Shown here: positions 5,084 through 5,236 of the stretch, piece by piece | How positions within the stretch are numbered: position 1 is the stretch's first letter | Layout of the letters: the number at the start of each line of letters is the position of its first letter | Notes under the pieces: generated by a model | Databases searched by the model: none | Told to the model about the DNA's origin: nothing | Seen by the model: the letters and a program-made list of their open reading frames with translations, nothing else | Assembly (NCBI GenBank): GCA_903854455.1 | Contig: CAINWJ010000005.1 | Coordinates: 1 to 5,236, forward strand | Reading direction: 5' to 3' | Length of the DNA: 5,236 bases | From: Candidatus Peribacteria bacterium | GTDB taxonomy: Bacteria; Patescibacteriota; Gracilibacteria; Peribacterales; Peribacteraceae | Program-made: the position numbers and the translations under genes

Positions 5084-5236
5084 CTACTTACGAATCAAAA
5101 GCAAAATATGTGGATTTACTTTAAGTGACAGAGTCGGCGGGATGGCGCGCCAGGGGGGTGAAGGGGAAGGCACTGTTGCGCCGTCGCGGCGCGTCGACGA
5201 GATGGCTCCGAATCCTTGGAGGAGCCAGCGAGGAGA
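5084..5236 (-). other. Unassigned upstream region; open minus-strand frame and GC-rich hairpins
   Basis: I cannot name a gene here. A minus-strand frame is open from the window edge to a TAG at 5086-5084 (50 codons), but its translation is rich in Pro, Ser and Arg and resembles no family I know. Two other minus or plus frames are also open over the GC-rich part, as GC-rich non-coding DNA often is. The stretch has GCGCCG-TCG-CGGCGC (5178-5192), TGGCTCC/GGAGCCA (5203-5209 with 5221-5227), and the palindromes GGCGCGCC (5144-5151) and CGTCGACG (5192-5199). It could be the 3' end of a gene beyond the window, a structured RNA or an intergenic repeat. Confidence 0.3.

Noticed and set aside
1..5236. 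CRISPR arrays, tRNA or rRNA genes
   Set aside because: No regularly spaced repeats, cloverleaf or rRNA-like stretches were seen on either strand. The only short iterated unit is the 15 bp repeat around the four-helix-bundle gene, which has no spacers.

Overview
The window looks like a chromosomal piece from an uncultivated bacterium of moderate GC content, possibly a member of the candidate phyla radiation (a Peribacteria/Peregrinibacteria-like lineage). This rests only on inference: the mix of a zinc-ribbon IS256-type transposase, a four-helix-bundle (S23-type) gene in an intergenic repeat, a DUF4015 glycosidase-like protein and a compact thyA-folA pair. No marker gene fixes the taxonomy. 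TGA, TAG and TAA all serve as stops and no conserved protein needs TGA as a sense codon, so the standard bacterial code fits. None of the seven gene starts has a recognisable Shine-Dalgarno sequence.

Left part (1-1158): a nearly complete insertion sequence lies at about 5-1077. It has 33-35 bp imperfect inverted ends and one IS256/IS1249-like transposase with an N-terminal zinc ribbon. The transposase frame is interrupted at codon 5 by a run of seven A's, so the full 313-residue protein needs a -1 shift or reflects a one-base deletion. I see nothing convincing in 1078-1158.

Middle part (1159-3223), all on the minus strand: thyA (thymidylate synthase), then an S23/four-helix-bundle gene, then folA (dihydrofolate reductase), then a possible small cysteine-rich protein. 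ThyA turns dUMP into dTMP and leaves dihydrofolate, which FolA reduces back to tetrahydrofolate, so the outer two genes form one metabolic cycle. The four-helix-bundle gene has no clear link to that chemistry. It is bracketed by copies of a ~15 bp AT-rich unit in inverted orientation, which looks like a small cassette inserted between thyA and folA.

Right part (3224-5236): a 56 bp divergent spacer separates thyA from a plus-strand gene for a 71-residue, two-helix membrane protein. A structured convergent spacer (a possible three-way junction at 3535-3600) follows. Next comes a 464-residue minus-strand gene for a membrane-anchored DUF4015 (glycosidase-like) protein with a likely extended -10 promoter. 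The last ~110 bases are abruptly GC-rich and hairpin-forming, with no gene I can name.
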